64,000 nucleotides of DNA from JABGQS01 sp963674545 (GTDB lineage Bacteria > Bacillota > Clostridia > Christensenellales > SZUA-584). How positions within the stretch are numbered: the first letter of the stretch is position 1; every line of letters starts with the position of its first letter. The notes under the pieces are model-generated. The model was given only the letters and a program-made list of their open reading frames with translations, had not been told where the DNA came from and ran no database searches. Made by a program: the position numbers and the translations under genes. Where the stretch lies: contig CAXXFB010000001.1 of assembly GCA_963674545.2 (NCBI GenBank), positions 2,108,001-2,172,000 of the forward strand. The letters are read 5' to 3'. This document shows positions 44,051 to 51,604 of the stretch, one piece after another.

Positions 44051-44319
44051 GCCGTGCCAGATGGGGAGTCAGCGGTGCCCTGTAGCCTGCAATCCGCTAT
44101 AGCAGGGTCGGATTCCCGTGTTGAGGCACGGTGCAGTACGGTATGGAAGCGGTAAGGGGCGTTGAGAGATGGGCCCCGTGCAATAGAAATCTGTGAATCC
44201 TGTCAGGTCCTGACGGAAGCAGCAGTAAGCAGAATCTTCTATGTGCCTCGGATCAGTCTGTCTTGAGCAACCTGCCACGATACCTCGTGTTGTATCGTTT
44301 CGATTCACGGGTGCACGGC
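44051..44319 (+). ncRNA. ffs: Signal recognition particle RNA (large, Bacillus type)
   Basis: GCCGTGC at the 5' end pairs with GCACGGC at the 3' end, giving a 269-nt RNA. The Alu-domain part GCGGTGCCCTGTAGCC followed by CCGCTATAGCAGGGT and the domain IV loop CAGGTCCTGACGGAAGCAGC are diagnostic of SRP RNA. It binds Ffh and pauses or targets nascent membrane proteins. A terminator follows. Exact ends may differ by a few bases. Confidence 0.93.
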
Positions 44320-44335
44320 GATTAGTTTACAAAAA

Positions 44336-44370
44336 GACCCGGTGGTTTATACCTCCGGGTCTTTTCTTTT
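44336..44370 (+). terminator. Rho-independent terminator after SRP RNA
   Basis: GACCCGG pairs with CCGGGTC, followed by TTTTCTTTT. Confidence 0.85.
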
Positions 44371-44397
44371 GTGCAAAAACAAAGTTCGTAACGGATA

Positions 44398-44904
44398 TTA
44401 AATAATTATCGGCTTTATTCCCGAAGAGTTTATATCGTTTCTTTCGCTTTCAAGAGTAGAATTTATAATAAACTGCAAAGCAGCGAATAACTGTTCAGCG
44501 ATTCGTTTCCCATCAGTAGTGCACTTTATATTGAAATCGAATGAAGGGTTCTCGAAATTGTTTAAGTATAACCGTATATACTGTCTTTTCAGCTTAGATT
44601 TGTTTACTGATGTCTTTTTTGCAGTCGTGCCGCCGACTATAGCACCCACTCCGCCGAAAAACAGGCCTCCAACCGCAGCTCTTCCTAATACACTACCTGG
44701 CTTGGTTTTTGTAACGGTTACATCGTTTTCGACCTTAAAGTGCTCGGCGCTGTTAAGATGGGCAAACCTGTATACAACAGTTTTTCCTTTTGAATGCCGG
44801 GGCCTTATCCTGAAAAGCTTTCTGTTATTGTCGATTTCAAGTATATTTTTTATGCCTACAAAACTTTTTTCCGGATTGAATTCAGAAGCAGCATTTTCAT
44901 TCAT
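44398..44904 (-). CDS. Hypothetical protein with glycine-rich hairpin segment
   Basis: The 168-aa protein has a beta-rich N-terminal half (KLFRIRPRHSKGKTVVYRF) and a glycine-zipper-like hydrophobic segment near 74-92 (VLGRAAVGGLFFGGVGAIVG). A basic stretch and a second beta region follow (RQYIRLYLNNFENPSFDF). This resembles small PH-like/SHOCT-type proteins of Gram-positive bacteria. GAGG lies about 9 nt before the ATG. Function unknown. The neighbouring small gene on the same strand may be related in fold. Confidence 0.6.
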   Translation of the reverse strand: MNENAASEFNPEKSFVGIKNILEIDNNRKLFRIRPRHSKGKTVVYRFAHLNSAEHFKVENDVTVTKTKPGSVLGRAAVGGLFFGGVGAIVGGTTAKKTSVNKSKLKRQYIRLYLNNFENPSFDFNIKCTTDGKRIAEQLFAALQFIINSTLESERNDINSSGIKPIII

Positions 44905-44995
44905 ATTAAAAAACCTCGCTAATAGTAGATAACTGCATTTGTGCTGGGCAAAAGATTTTAAAAAAAATTAAAAGGTCTTTTGTCTTTAGTACGTG

Positions 44996-45349
44996 TTAAT
45001 AATAGGAAACTACGGTAGAACCTGGAGAAAGTCCTCTTGCGGCTTTTACTCGTGTGTCTATCTCGTTTTTTGCTGCGGTAAGCTGGCCCTGAAGGAAAGC
45101 TACCCGGTCGTAGGGCTCACGTTTGAATTTGTAGGTGACAAAGTCGAACATGCCGTTTTGGGCTCTTACCTTTATAAAACCGGTGTTTGCAGAGGATGTA
45201 AGCCGGAACATTACCCGGTTTATGCTTTCGTACCTGAATGAAAACACTTTTTGAGTGGCTGGTTTATATAGCTCAACTCTGTCGTCGTAAACATTCAGAT
45301 ACATGTTTTTTCCTTCGACCTGGATTATAAGATTGCTGACATTGTTCAT
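44996..45349 (-). CDS. Small beta-rich hypothetical protein (PH-like?)
   Basis: The 117-aa soluble protein is mostly predicted strand with a final helix: MYLNVYDDRVELYKPATQKV, FSFRYESINRVMFR and IKVRAQNGMFDFVTY, then VAFLQGQLTAAKNEIDTRV. The strand-strand-helix pattern suggests a bacterial PH-like domain, not certain. GGGAGG precedes the ATG. It probably shares a transcript with the gene at 44398-44904, 91 nt downstream. Confidence 0.6.
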   Translation of the reverse strand: MNNVSNLIIQVEGKNMYLNVYDDRVELYKPATQKVFSFRYESINRVMFRLTSSANTGFIKVRAQNGMFDFVTYKFKREPYDRVAFLQGQLTAAKNEIDTRVKAARGLSPGSTVVSYY

Positions 45350-45438
45350 GATTGCAGCCTCCCGAAAAGATTATATGTTTATAATACTACAAACGCATGA
45401 AATGTTCAATCCGGCAGTATATAAACAGCAAAAAGGAA

Positions 45439-45467
45439 TTGACAAATTTTCTCAAAAAAAGTATTGT
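45439..45467 (+). promoter_or_regulatory. Promoter of the ABC exporter-PASTA unit
   Basis: A perfect -35 TTGACA and -10 TATTGT are separated by 17 bp, about 70 bp upstream of the ATPase start. Confidence 0.6.
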
Positions 45468-45540
45468 AAAAAACGGAACTTATCTAAAACTCGTTTCGTC
45501 TAATAACGTAGTCTGTAAAAAATGAAAGGCATAAATAAAA

Positions 45541-46464
45541 ATGGAACTTTTAAAAATCAACAGTGTAAGTAAAGTAATCAAAAAGAAAAAAATTCTTGAC
45601 GACATCTCCCTTACCGTAAACAGCGGAGAGATCGTAGGGTTCTTAGGACCTAACGGTGCCGGTAAAACCACTACCATTAAAATGATAATGGGGCTTTTCT
45701 CCATAACCCAAGGCGAAATAACCGTCTCAGGATATGATGTTGTCAAAGAATTTGAGAATGCTATGCACAATATCGGCGGAATCGTGGAAAACCCGGATCT
45801 CTACAAATGGATGACTGGCAGGCAAAACCTTGAATATTTTGCATCCATGTATGAAAACGTAGACAAAAACAGCATAGACGAAGTGGTAGAGCTCGTTAAG
45901 ATGAAGGGGCGCATAAACGACAAAGTAAAAACTTATTCACTTGGTATGTGCCAGAGGATAGGTATAGCTCAGGCGCTATTGCATAAACCTAAGCTGCTTG
46001 TGCTTGACGAGCCTACAAACGGACTAGACCCTATCGGCATCAAAGAATTGCGCGATATACTCAAGTATCTTTCTAAAGAAGCTGATGTAGGCGTGTTTAT
46101 ATCCAGCCACTTGCTTTCCGAGATGGAGCTTATGTGCGACCGTATCGTAATAATAGACAACGGAGTCATAATAGGCGAAAAGAACATAGAGCAGGTTCAG
46201 GAAGAAACTGAAGACGATATATATAAATATAACTTTGTTACGGACGACAATGAAAAAACGCTTGCCTATTTTAAGGAACTTGACGCAAACTGCGAGATAG
46301 AAAAAGGCAGCGTATCGCTCATCATGAAGAGAACGGAGATCCCCGGTATTGTAAAACACCTTGTAGGCATGGATATCGGTATTTATGCGGTCAACCGGTC
46401 TCAGAGAAGCTTAGAGCAGGACTTCATTTCTATGACGACCGGAACAAAGACGCAGATAAGGTAG
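45541..46464 (+). CDS. ABC transporter ATP-binding protein
   Basis: The 307-aa ATPase has Walker A GPNGAGKTT near residue 37, signature SLGMCQRIGIAQAL, Walker B LLVLDEPTNGLDP and a switch His in ISSHLLSEM. The C-terminal 90 residues are typical of ABC-2 exporters of the bacitracin/lantibiotic-resistance kind (BcrA-like). The signature SLGMC replaces the common LSGGQ, which is usual in this branch. The permease gene follows after 17 nt. Confidence 0.92.
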   Translation: MELLKINSVSKVIKKKKILDDISLTVNSGEIVGFLGPNGAGKTTTIKMIMGLFSITQGEITVSGYDVVKEFENAMHNIGGIVENPDLYKWMTGRQNLEYFASMYENVDKNSIDEVVELVKMKGRINDKVKTYSLGMCQRIGIAQALLHKPKLLVLDEPTNGLDPIGIKELRDILKYLSKEADVGVFISSHLLSEMELMCDRIVIIDNGVIIGEKNIEQVQEETEDDIYKYNFVTDDNEKTLAYFKELDANCEIEKGSVSLIMKRTEIPGIVKHLVGMDIGIYAVNRSQRSLEQDFISMTTGTKTQIR

Positions 46465-46481
46465 CGGAAAGGGATACTGAC

Positions 46482-48278
46482 ATGAAATTTATTAAACAGA
46501 CGTTGATTGAGATAAAAAATGTATTAAGATCGAAATTTGTATTTATCATCGGCATAGTTATGATCGCCATTGCTGTGCTATATCCTATTGGTACTGCAAT
46601 AATAAACAACGCAAACGGGAACCAGGTATATCCAGGAGGCCAGATAATTTATGAAGATTTACGCTATGATATGAAGGTTTCTTCAGCATACGCGCCGGAG
46701 TTTGACGAGAATAGCGAAACTATAACGATAAACGGCATAACGATTACGAGCAATAATCCGTTTTTCTGGAATCTTAGGAATCTTGATGACCAAAAAGGGT
46801 ATTTTAACGCTTCAGATTTCTCGAGTCCGCAAGTTTTGGATACGCTTCTTGAGCTTACCGACATGCAGATAGAGCATTATCTGAGGCTTGCTGTTGTTAT
46901 TACTTCATATGAGGATTATCGAGCGGATCTAGGCTGGCAGACAGAGCAGTATATTTTTGATAAATTTATTTATGAACACGCAGATACGGATCCGGAAGAG
47001 CTTCTTGAGGTGGCTCAGTACAGCAGAGGCATTGATGAAGCGCAGTTCAATGAAAAATACATAGATATAACACCGGAAGAAAGGCTGGCAGCGCTGGATA
47101 CTGTCGAAACTAAGCTGACAAAAATGTACGATATAATAGAGAACAGTGATTTTGACGGCTATACAACGCTTAGGATAGAGATGGAGCAGGACAACATTGC
47201 AAACTATGAAGAACAGATCGCAATGTATGAAGAGACGATAGTCAACAACCCCGGACAGGAAGAGAACTTGAGCTATGTAATTGAGGATTTGAAAAGGCAG
47301 ATCAAGTTCATTGAAACAAACAATATACCGGTCTGGGAATACAGGCGTGAGAAGGGGATAATCCCCGGAGACGGCTCATGGCAGAATTCCGCTATCTCAG
47401 ACATAGAGGGCAACCGCAATCAGCTTCTGTATATAAATATCGTTACAGAGGAAGAGTTTGCTAAAGACCGTTATCTAACGCAGGAATACGGGACATACGA
47501 AAAGTATAAGGAAGCAATGCAGGCGCAGATAGACGAGGCTAATGAGAACATACTGATTGCGCAGAATTCGCTGGATGCAGAAAAACCGGACATGAAGTAT
47601 GTACGTGACGGCGCAAGGAGCAATACTGCAAGGTTCCTGTGGTATTCAGTGTTCGTAGCGCTGTTTGCAGTGCTGACAGGCGGATGGATAATCGCCAGAG
47701 AATTCTCCGGCGGAACTATAAGGCTGCTTATGATAAGGCCAAAGAAGAGAGTCAAGATCATAATGAGCAAATTCGTTGCTGTGCTTGCTATTGCGCTTGC
47801 AATATATACAGCGGGCAGCATACTAAACATAATAACAAACGGTATAGTATACGGCTTTGCGGATTTTGGATTCCCGAATTTTACAGCGACGGGGCAGGTC
47901 GGGTTCTTTGCATACTATGTGCCAAAGTTCCTTGCGTGCATAATCACGATACTGATTGGATATACAAGCGCCTTCATGCTTTCAACAGTAACGAAAAACA
48001 TGGCTGTTTCGGTAATAATACCCGCGGTTATATTTATCGGAAGCCTTATTGGCATGAGCGGGCTTGCATATAGCAGAGGTGCGGACTGGATAGCTTATAC
48101 TCCGCTGCCCTACATACAGATCTCATCGTTCTTTTCGGACTGGTCGCCTGTTAAAAACATGATGGACAGGGGCGTTCCAATCAGTCTGACATATGGTATA
48201 ATAATGATGCTCGCTTTTAGCGCACTATTCACGTTCATAGCAGTGTGGGTGTTCAAAAAGAGCGACATCACTAAATAG
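46482..48278 (+). CDS. ABC-2 type transporter permease with large extracytoplasmic domain
   Basis: The 598-aa protein has one N-terminal membrane helix (FVFIIGIVMIAIAVLYPIG). A roughly 330-residue extracytoplasmic insert follows, helical and probably partly coiled coil (MEQDNIANYEEQIAMYEETI). The C-terminal membrane half (about 375-598) has five or more helices and the cytoplasmic loop REFSGGTIRLLMIRPKKR typical of ABC-2 permeases. It pairs with the upstream ATPase. What it moves is unknown; the large outer domain suggests work on envelope components. Confidence 0.85.
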   Translation: MKFIKQTLIEIKNVLRSKFVFIIGIVMIAIAVLYPIGTAIINNANGNQVYPGGQIIYEDLRYDMKVSSAYAPEFDENSETITINGITITSNNPFFWNLRNLDDQKGYFNASDFSSPQVLDTLLELTDMQIEHYLRLAVVITSYEDYRADLGWQTEQYIFDKFIYEHADTDPEELLEVAQYSRGIDEAQFNEKYIDITPEERLAALDTVETKLTKMYDIIENSDFDGYTTLRIEMEQDNIANYEEQIAMYEETIVNNPGQEENLSYVIEDLKRQIKFIETNNIPVWEYRREKGIIPGDGSWQNSAISDIEGNRNQLLYINIVTEEEFAKDRYLTQEYGTYEKYKEAMQAQIDEANENILIAQNSLDAEKPDMKYVRDGARSNTARFLWYSVFVALFAVLTGGWIIAREFSGGTIRLLMIRPKKRVKIIMSKFVAVLAIALAIYTAGSILNIITNGIVYGFADFGFPNFTATGQVGFFAYYVPKFLACIITILIGYTSAFMLSTVTKNMAVSVIIPAVIFIGSLIGMSGLAYSRGADWIAYTPLPYIQISSFFSDWSPVKNMMDRGVPISLTYGIIMMLAFSALFTFIAVWVFKKSDITK

Positions 48279-48293
48279 GAGAGGCGCAGGCTG

Positions 48294-50051
48294 ATGAGTG
48301 AAAATAACAGCTTTCTTAGCGGATATAATAAAAAAGATGAAGTCGGAGAAAAACCAATTGAAAAAAAGCCTTCGATGAAGTATGAGGAGAAAAGCGGCTT
48401 TAAGAAACCGCAGAAAAGCGAGCCTTCTGTGCCTTCAAGCAGCGGCATAAAGCCAAAAACGCTTTTGTGGATAATTATCGGGCTTGTTTTGGCGGCGGCA
48501 TTGATAGTAACACTGGTGCTCGTTCTTGGAGGCGGTGCATCTGTTGTAAGCTTCGAGGGATGGGAACAGGGCGATGTTCAGCTTTGGGCAAACGAAAAAG
48601 GCATTAAACTGCAGATAGATGAACAGTTCAGCGACGATGTTGAAGAAGGAAGGGTGATGACCCAGAGTATCCCGGAGGGCGGTAAGATAAAGAAGGGTGA
48701 TTTTCTTAAGATCACCGTTTCAAAAGGACACGATTTAAGCGTGACACTAGAGCTTCCCGACCTTCTTAGCATGACAAAAACACAGGTAGAGCAATGGGCG
48801 CAGCAAAATTATATGACGAAAGTGCGCATCACCGCTGAATTCAGCGCCGATGTTGCTTCGGGCTATGTCATAAGATATGAGATAAACGATGACACCGTAG
48901 TGGATGAAGTGAGGCGGGATACGCCGATATACGTTATTGTCTCTAAGGGAAGGGAAGAAGCTGTTGCCGAGGTGACAGTGCCCGACTTTAAGACTATGGC
49001 GCTCTCTGAAGGTTTCATTTTTGCAAACGATAATGGTATAGAGCTTGTTGTTGAAGAGCGCTATGACGATTATGTTCCCAAAGGCAGCATAATATCGCAG
49101 AGCGTCAAAGCGGAAGAAAAGGTGAAAGTGGGAGACAGTATAACGTTGGTCGTGTCTAAAGGAAAGAAGATCACGGTTCCCGATTTCAGCGGTTATTCCA
49201 AGGAGAGGGCGCAGAGCGTTGCTGCAGAGCTTGGCATACCTGTGAGCATAAACGAGAGGTATTCGAGCCGCTCGGAAGGAAAGTTCATTTCACAGAGCAT
49301 AGATGCGGGAACTTTATATGAAGAGGGAGATTTCCTCGAGCTTTGCTATTCCATGGGCAACAAGATAGTGATAGGCTCTTACGTCGGGCAGACAAGGGAC
49401 GCTATCGAAGCGTGGGCGAACGAACTTAATAAGTTTGATGCAAGGATAACGATAAAAGTCACTTATACGCAGAACAATGCACCGGCAGGAACTGTTATTT
49501 ATCAGGACATTGCGAACAAGACCATTGGCAGGGGGACTACGATAAGGATAACCGTGTCTAAAGGCGATCTTGTTTATGTGCCGGACTTCGTAGCGCAGGC
49601 CGGGCTTGGCTATGGCGACGTGATAACACGGCAGATAGCTCTGCAAATGTGCGAGCAGGCCGGGCTTGTGCCAATCTTTACTGAAGCGGCAAGCTCTGGC
49701 AGGCTGCCCAGTGAGGTTTGGAGCCAGAGCATAGCGGCAGGCACAGAAGTGTATGAAGGAACGACTATAACACTTAAATATACGCCGTCGAAGCAAGCGC
49801 AGGTGCCAAACTTTGACGGTATGACGCAGCAGGAAGTTCTTGACGCAGGATACGACAAACAGTTTACTATAACTTTTGTGCAGAGCGAAGATGAGGTCAG
49901 CGGCTATGACGAGCAGATCTATGAGCAGTCTGTGCCGGTGGGCACAACTGTGGCAATGGGAGAGGCTATCACGCTTTACATCAGTGCAGAAGCTGCTCCG
50001 GTAGTAACGCCGACGACTACGCCGGTGGCTACACCGACACCGACACCGTAA
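48294..50051 (+). CDS. PASTA-repeat membrane protein without a kinase domain
   Basis: The 585-aa protein has a hydrophilic, Lys/Ser-rich cytoplasmic N-terminus (about 1-57) and one membrane helix (TLLWIIIGLVLAAALIVTLVL). About seven PASTA-type repeats follow, most ending with a VSKG or similar strand (ITVSKGHD, VIVSKGRE, LVVSKGKK, ITVSKGDL). It ends in a Thr/Pro tail (TPTTTPVATPTP). PASTA domains sense or bind peptidoglycan precursors, normally on Ser/Thr kinases or PBPs; here no catalytic domain is present. It lies 15 nt after the ABC permease, so probably the same operon. Confidence 0.88.
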   Translation: MSENNSFLSGYNKKDEVGEKPIEKKPSMKYEEKSGFKKPQKSEPSVPSSSGIKPKTLLWIIIGLVLAAALIVTLVLVLGGGASVVSFEGWEQGDVQLWANEKGIKLQIDEQFSDDVEEGRVMTQSIPEGGKIKKGDFLKITVSKGHDLSVTLELPDLLSMTKTQVEQWAQQNYMTKVRITAEFSADVASGYVIRYEINDDTVVDEVRRDTPIYVIVSKGREEAVAEVTVPDFKTMALSEGFIFANDNGIELVVEERYDDYVPKGSIISQSVKAEEKVKVGDSITLVVSKGKKITVPDFSGYSKERAQSVAAELGIPVSINERYSSRSEGKFISQSIDAGTLYEEGDFLELCYSMGNKIVIGSYVGQTRDAIEAWANELNKFDARITIKVTYTQNNAPAGTVIYQDIANKTIGRGTTIRITVSKGDLVYVPDFVAQAGLGYGDVITRQIALQMCEQAGLVPIFTEAASSGRLPSEVWSQSIAAGTEVYEGTTITLKYTPSKQAQVPNFDGMTQQEVLDAGYDKQFTITFVQSEDEVSGYDEQIYEQSVPVGTTVAMGEAITLYISAEAAPVVTPTTTPVATPTPTP

Positions 50052-50072
50052 AATCAGCATAACATGAATAAA

Positions 50073-50108
50073 AAGCCCCAATGGAAGCAGTTCCGGCGGG
50101 GTTTTTTT
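50073..50108 (+). terminator. Rho-independent terminator after PASTA gene
   Basis: AGCCCC and GGGG arms with an inner GGAA/TTCC stem, followed by seven T. Confidence 0.8.
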
Positions 50109-50210
50109 GATATATAAATAAAAAAACAAGAAATTATTAACATAATGTTCTAATTATTTTGTAAAAGCTTTGGTATAATATAAGTAAATATTAAACGAAG
50201 GAGTCCTAAT

Positions 50211-50630
50211 ATGCTTGAAAACTTAAAAGCCAGTGTGAAGCTGGAAGAAGGCGGACTAAAGTTTGAGGGAACGTCCGGAGATAATTACAAAGTTAAAATA
50301 GATTATTCCAAGCCGCACGGCGAAGGAGACGGAACGACATCGCTGGAGCTGTTTCTGACAAGCCTTTGCGCCTGCCTTGCCGCAACTCTTACGGCTATGC
50401 TGCAGCACTACGGCCATCAGGTGGACGAACTCAGCATCAGCGCTGACGGAACCAGACGGCAGCGGCACCCAAGAAGCTTTGAGGTCATCGATATGCTCGT
50501 TAAAGTGAAATCAGATGCATCGGAAAAGGAAGTGCAGGATGCCCTTTTAGCGGCTCATTCAAAGATCTGCCCGGTCTCTGCACTGGTAAAAGGCAACGTT
50601 GAGATAAACTATACACTGGAGCTTAGCTAA
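50211..50630 (+). CDS. OsmC family protein
   Basis: The 139-aa protein has the OsmC fold: an N-terminal beta part, then TTSLELFLTSLCACLAATLTAML with the peroxidatic Cys region, and a second Cys in HSKICPVSALVKGN. OsmC/Ohr proteins reduce organic hydroperoxides with two Cys. Spacing fits the YhfA-like subgroup more than Ohr. GAAGGAG precedes the ATG. Confidence 0.88.
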   Translation: MLENLKASVKLEEGGLKFEGTSGDNYKVKIDYSKPHGEGDGTTSLELFLTSLCACLAATLTAMLQHYGHQVDELSISADGTRRQRHPRSFEVIDMLVKVKSDASEKEVQDALLAAHSKICPVSALVKGNVEINYTLELS

Positions 50631-50825
50631 AGAGGTTGTTTTAAGCGAAATTGCCTAAAAAAAGCTGTATTTATGAACGAGAGATTAAATTTATGAATAT
50701 AGTGTGTATCATGCATTTCGATGCAGGAAAAGTTTTGGGTATTATAGAATAATTACATAATAAAGTGTTTAAAGATAGATGAACGGAGGTATTTATCTAC
50801 AAATAATAATTTTTAAAAAATTTAA

Positions 50826-50865
50826 TTGCCCTTTACCCGGGCTAATAACACATAGAAAGGGGGCA
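50826..50865 (+). promoter_or_regulatory. Possible alternative hairpins over the hpf ribosome site
   Basis: TTGCCCTTT (50826-50834) can pair with AAAGGGGGCA (50856-50865), covering the purine-rich ribosome site. Alternatively the same GCCC can pair with GGGC at 50839-50842. The two structures exclude each other. Confidence 0.35.
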
Positions 50866-50870
50866 GGAAT

Positions 50871-51404
50871 ATGCGCATCATTATAACAGGGAAAGGCATG
50901 GATGTATCTGAGTACCTAAAGGAAATGGTGGAAAAGAAGGTGTCTAAGCTAAATAAGTATTTTTGGAAAGACACTGAAGCGCACGTTACCATGTCTGTAG
51001 AGAAAGCAAGGCATATCGTAGAGGTCACGATACCGTTTGACGGAGTCGTCCTGAGAGGCGAGGAGGCAACGACCGATATGTACGCTTCGATCGACAGTGT
51101 GGTAGACAAGCTTGAAAAGCAGATCCACAAACACCGTACGGCACTCAGGAAAAGACTTCATGAGAGCGCATTTGACCAAGACGCCTATGAGTATCAGGAG
51201 GAATTGGAAGAGGAGACAATGCCCAAAATTGTGCGTACTAAGCGCTTTGTCGTAAAGCCAATGGACGTAAACGAAGCGCAGATGCAGATGGAACTACTGG
51301 GACATCAGTTCTTTGTCTTCAGGAATGCAGGAACAAACGAAGTAAATGTTCTTTACAAGAGGAACGACGGAGACTTTGGGCTGATAGAGCCGGACTACGC
51401 ATAA
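50871..51404 (+). CDS. hpf: Ribosome hibernation promoting factor, long form
   Basis: The 177-aa protein has the N-terminal S30AE domain (MRIIITGKGMDVSEYLKEMVEKK, about 1-100) and the C-terminal dimerisation domain (VRTKRFVVKPMDVNEAQMQM to GLIEPDYA) that mark long HPF. It pairs 70S ribosomes into inactive 100S dimers. The leader of 240 nt contains a UUCG hairpin (TGCATTTCGATGCA near 50711) and a possible switch over the ribosome site. A strong terminator follows. Confidence 0.96.
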   Translation: MRIIITGKGMDVSEYLKEMVEKKVSKLNKYFWKDTEAHVTMSVEKARHIVEVTIPFDGVVLRGEEATTDMYASIDSVVDKLEKQIHKHRTALRKRLHESAFDQDAYEYQEELEEETMPKIVRTKRFVVKPMDVNEAQMQMELLGHQFFVFRNAGTNEVNVLYKRNDGDFGLIEPDYA

Positions 51405-51430
51405 AAAGAAAACACGAAAAACGAATAACA

Positions 51431-51459
51431 AAGAGACCGTTAAAAACGGTCTCTTTTTT
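51431..51459 (+). terminator. Rho-independent terminator after hpf
   Basis: AAGAGACCGT-TAAAA-ACGGTCTCTT followed by T, a perfect hairpin. Confidence 0.9.
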
Positions 51460-51604
51460 GCACATGAAAACATAGCATAGGCTCACTATTGTTAGTTTAA
51501 GAATTTACGCAGAACTAATTTTCGAAAAAAGGCATATAAAGCCTGTGTTTTGACATGATATTGTGATAAAATTAGTAGATTAGAACAGCAAAGGCGGAAG
51601 AAGT

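Noticed and set aside
44069..44308. 79-aa frame within 44069-44308
   Set aside because: It lies antisense within the SRP RNA, which explains the sequence fully.
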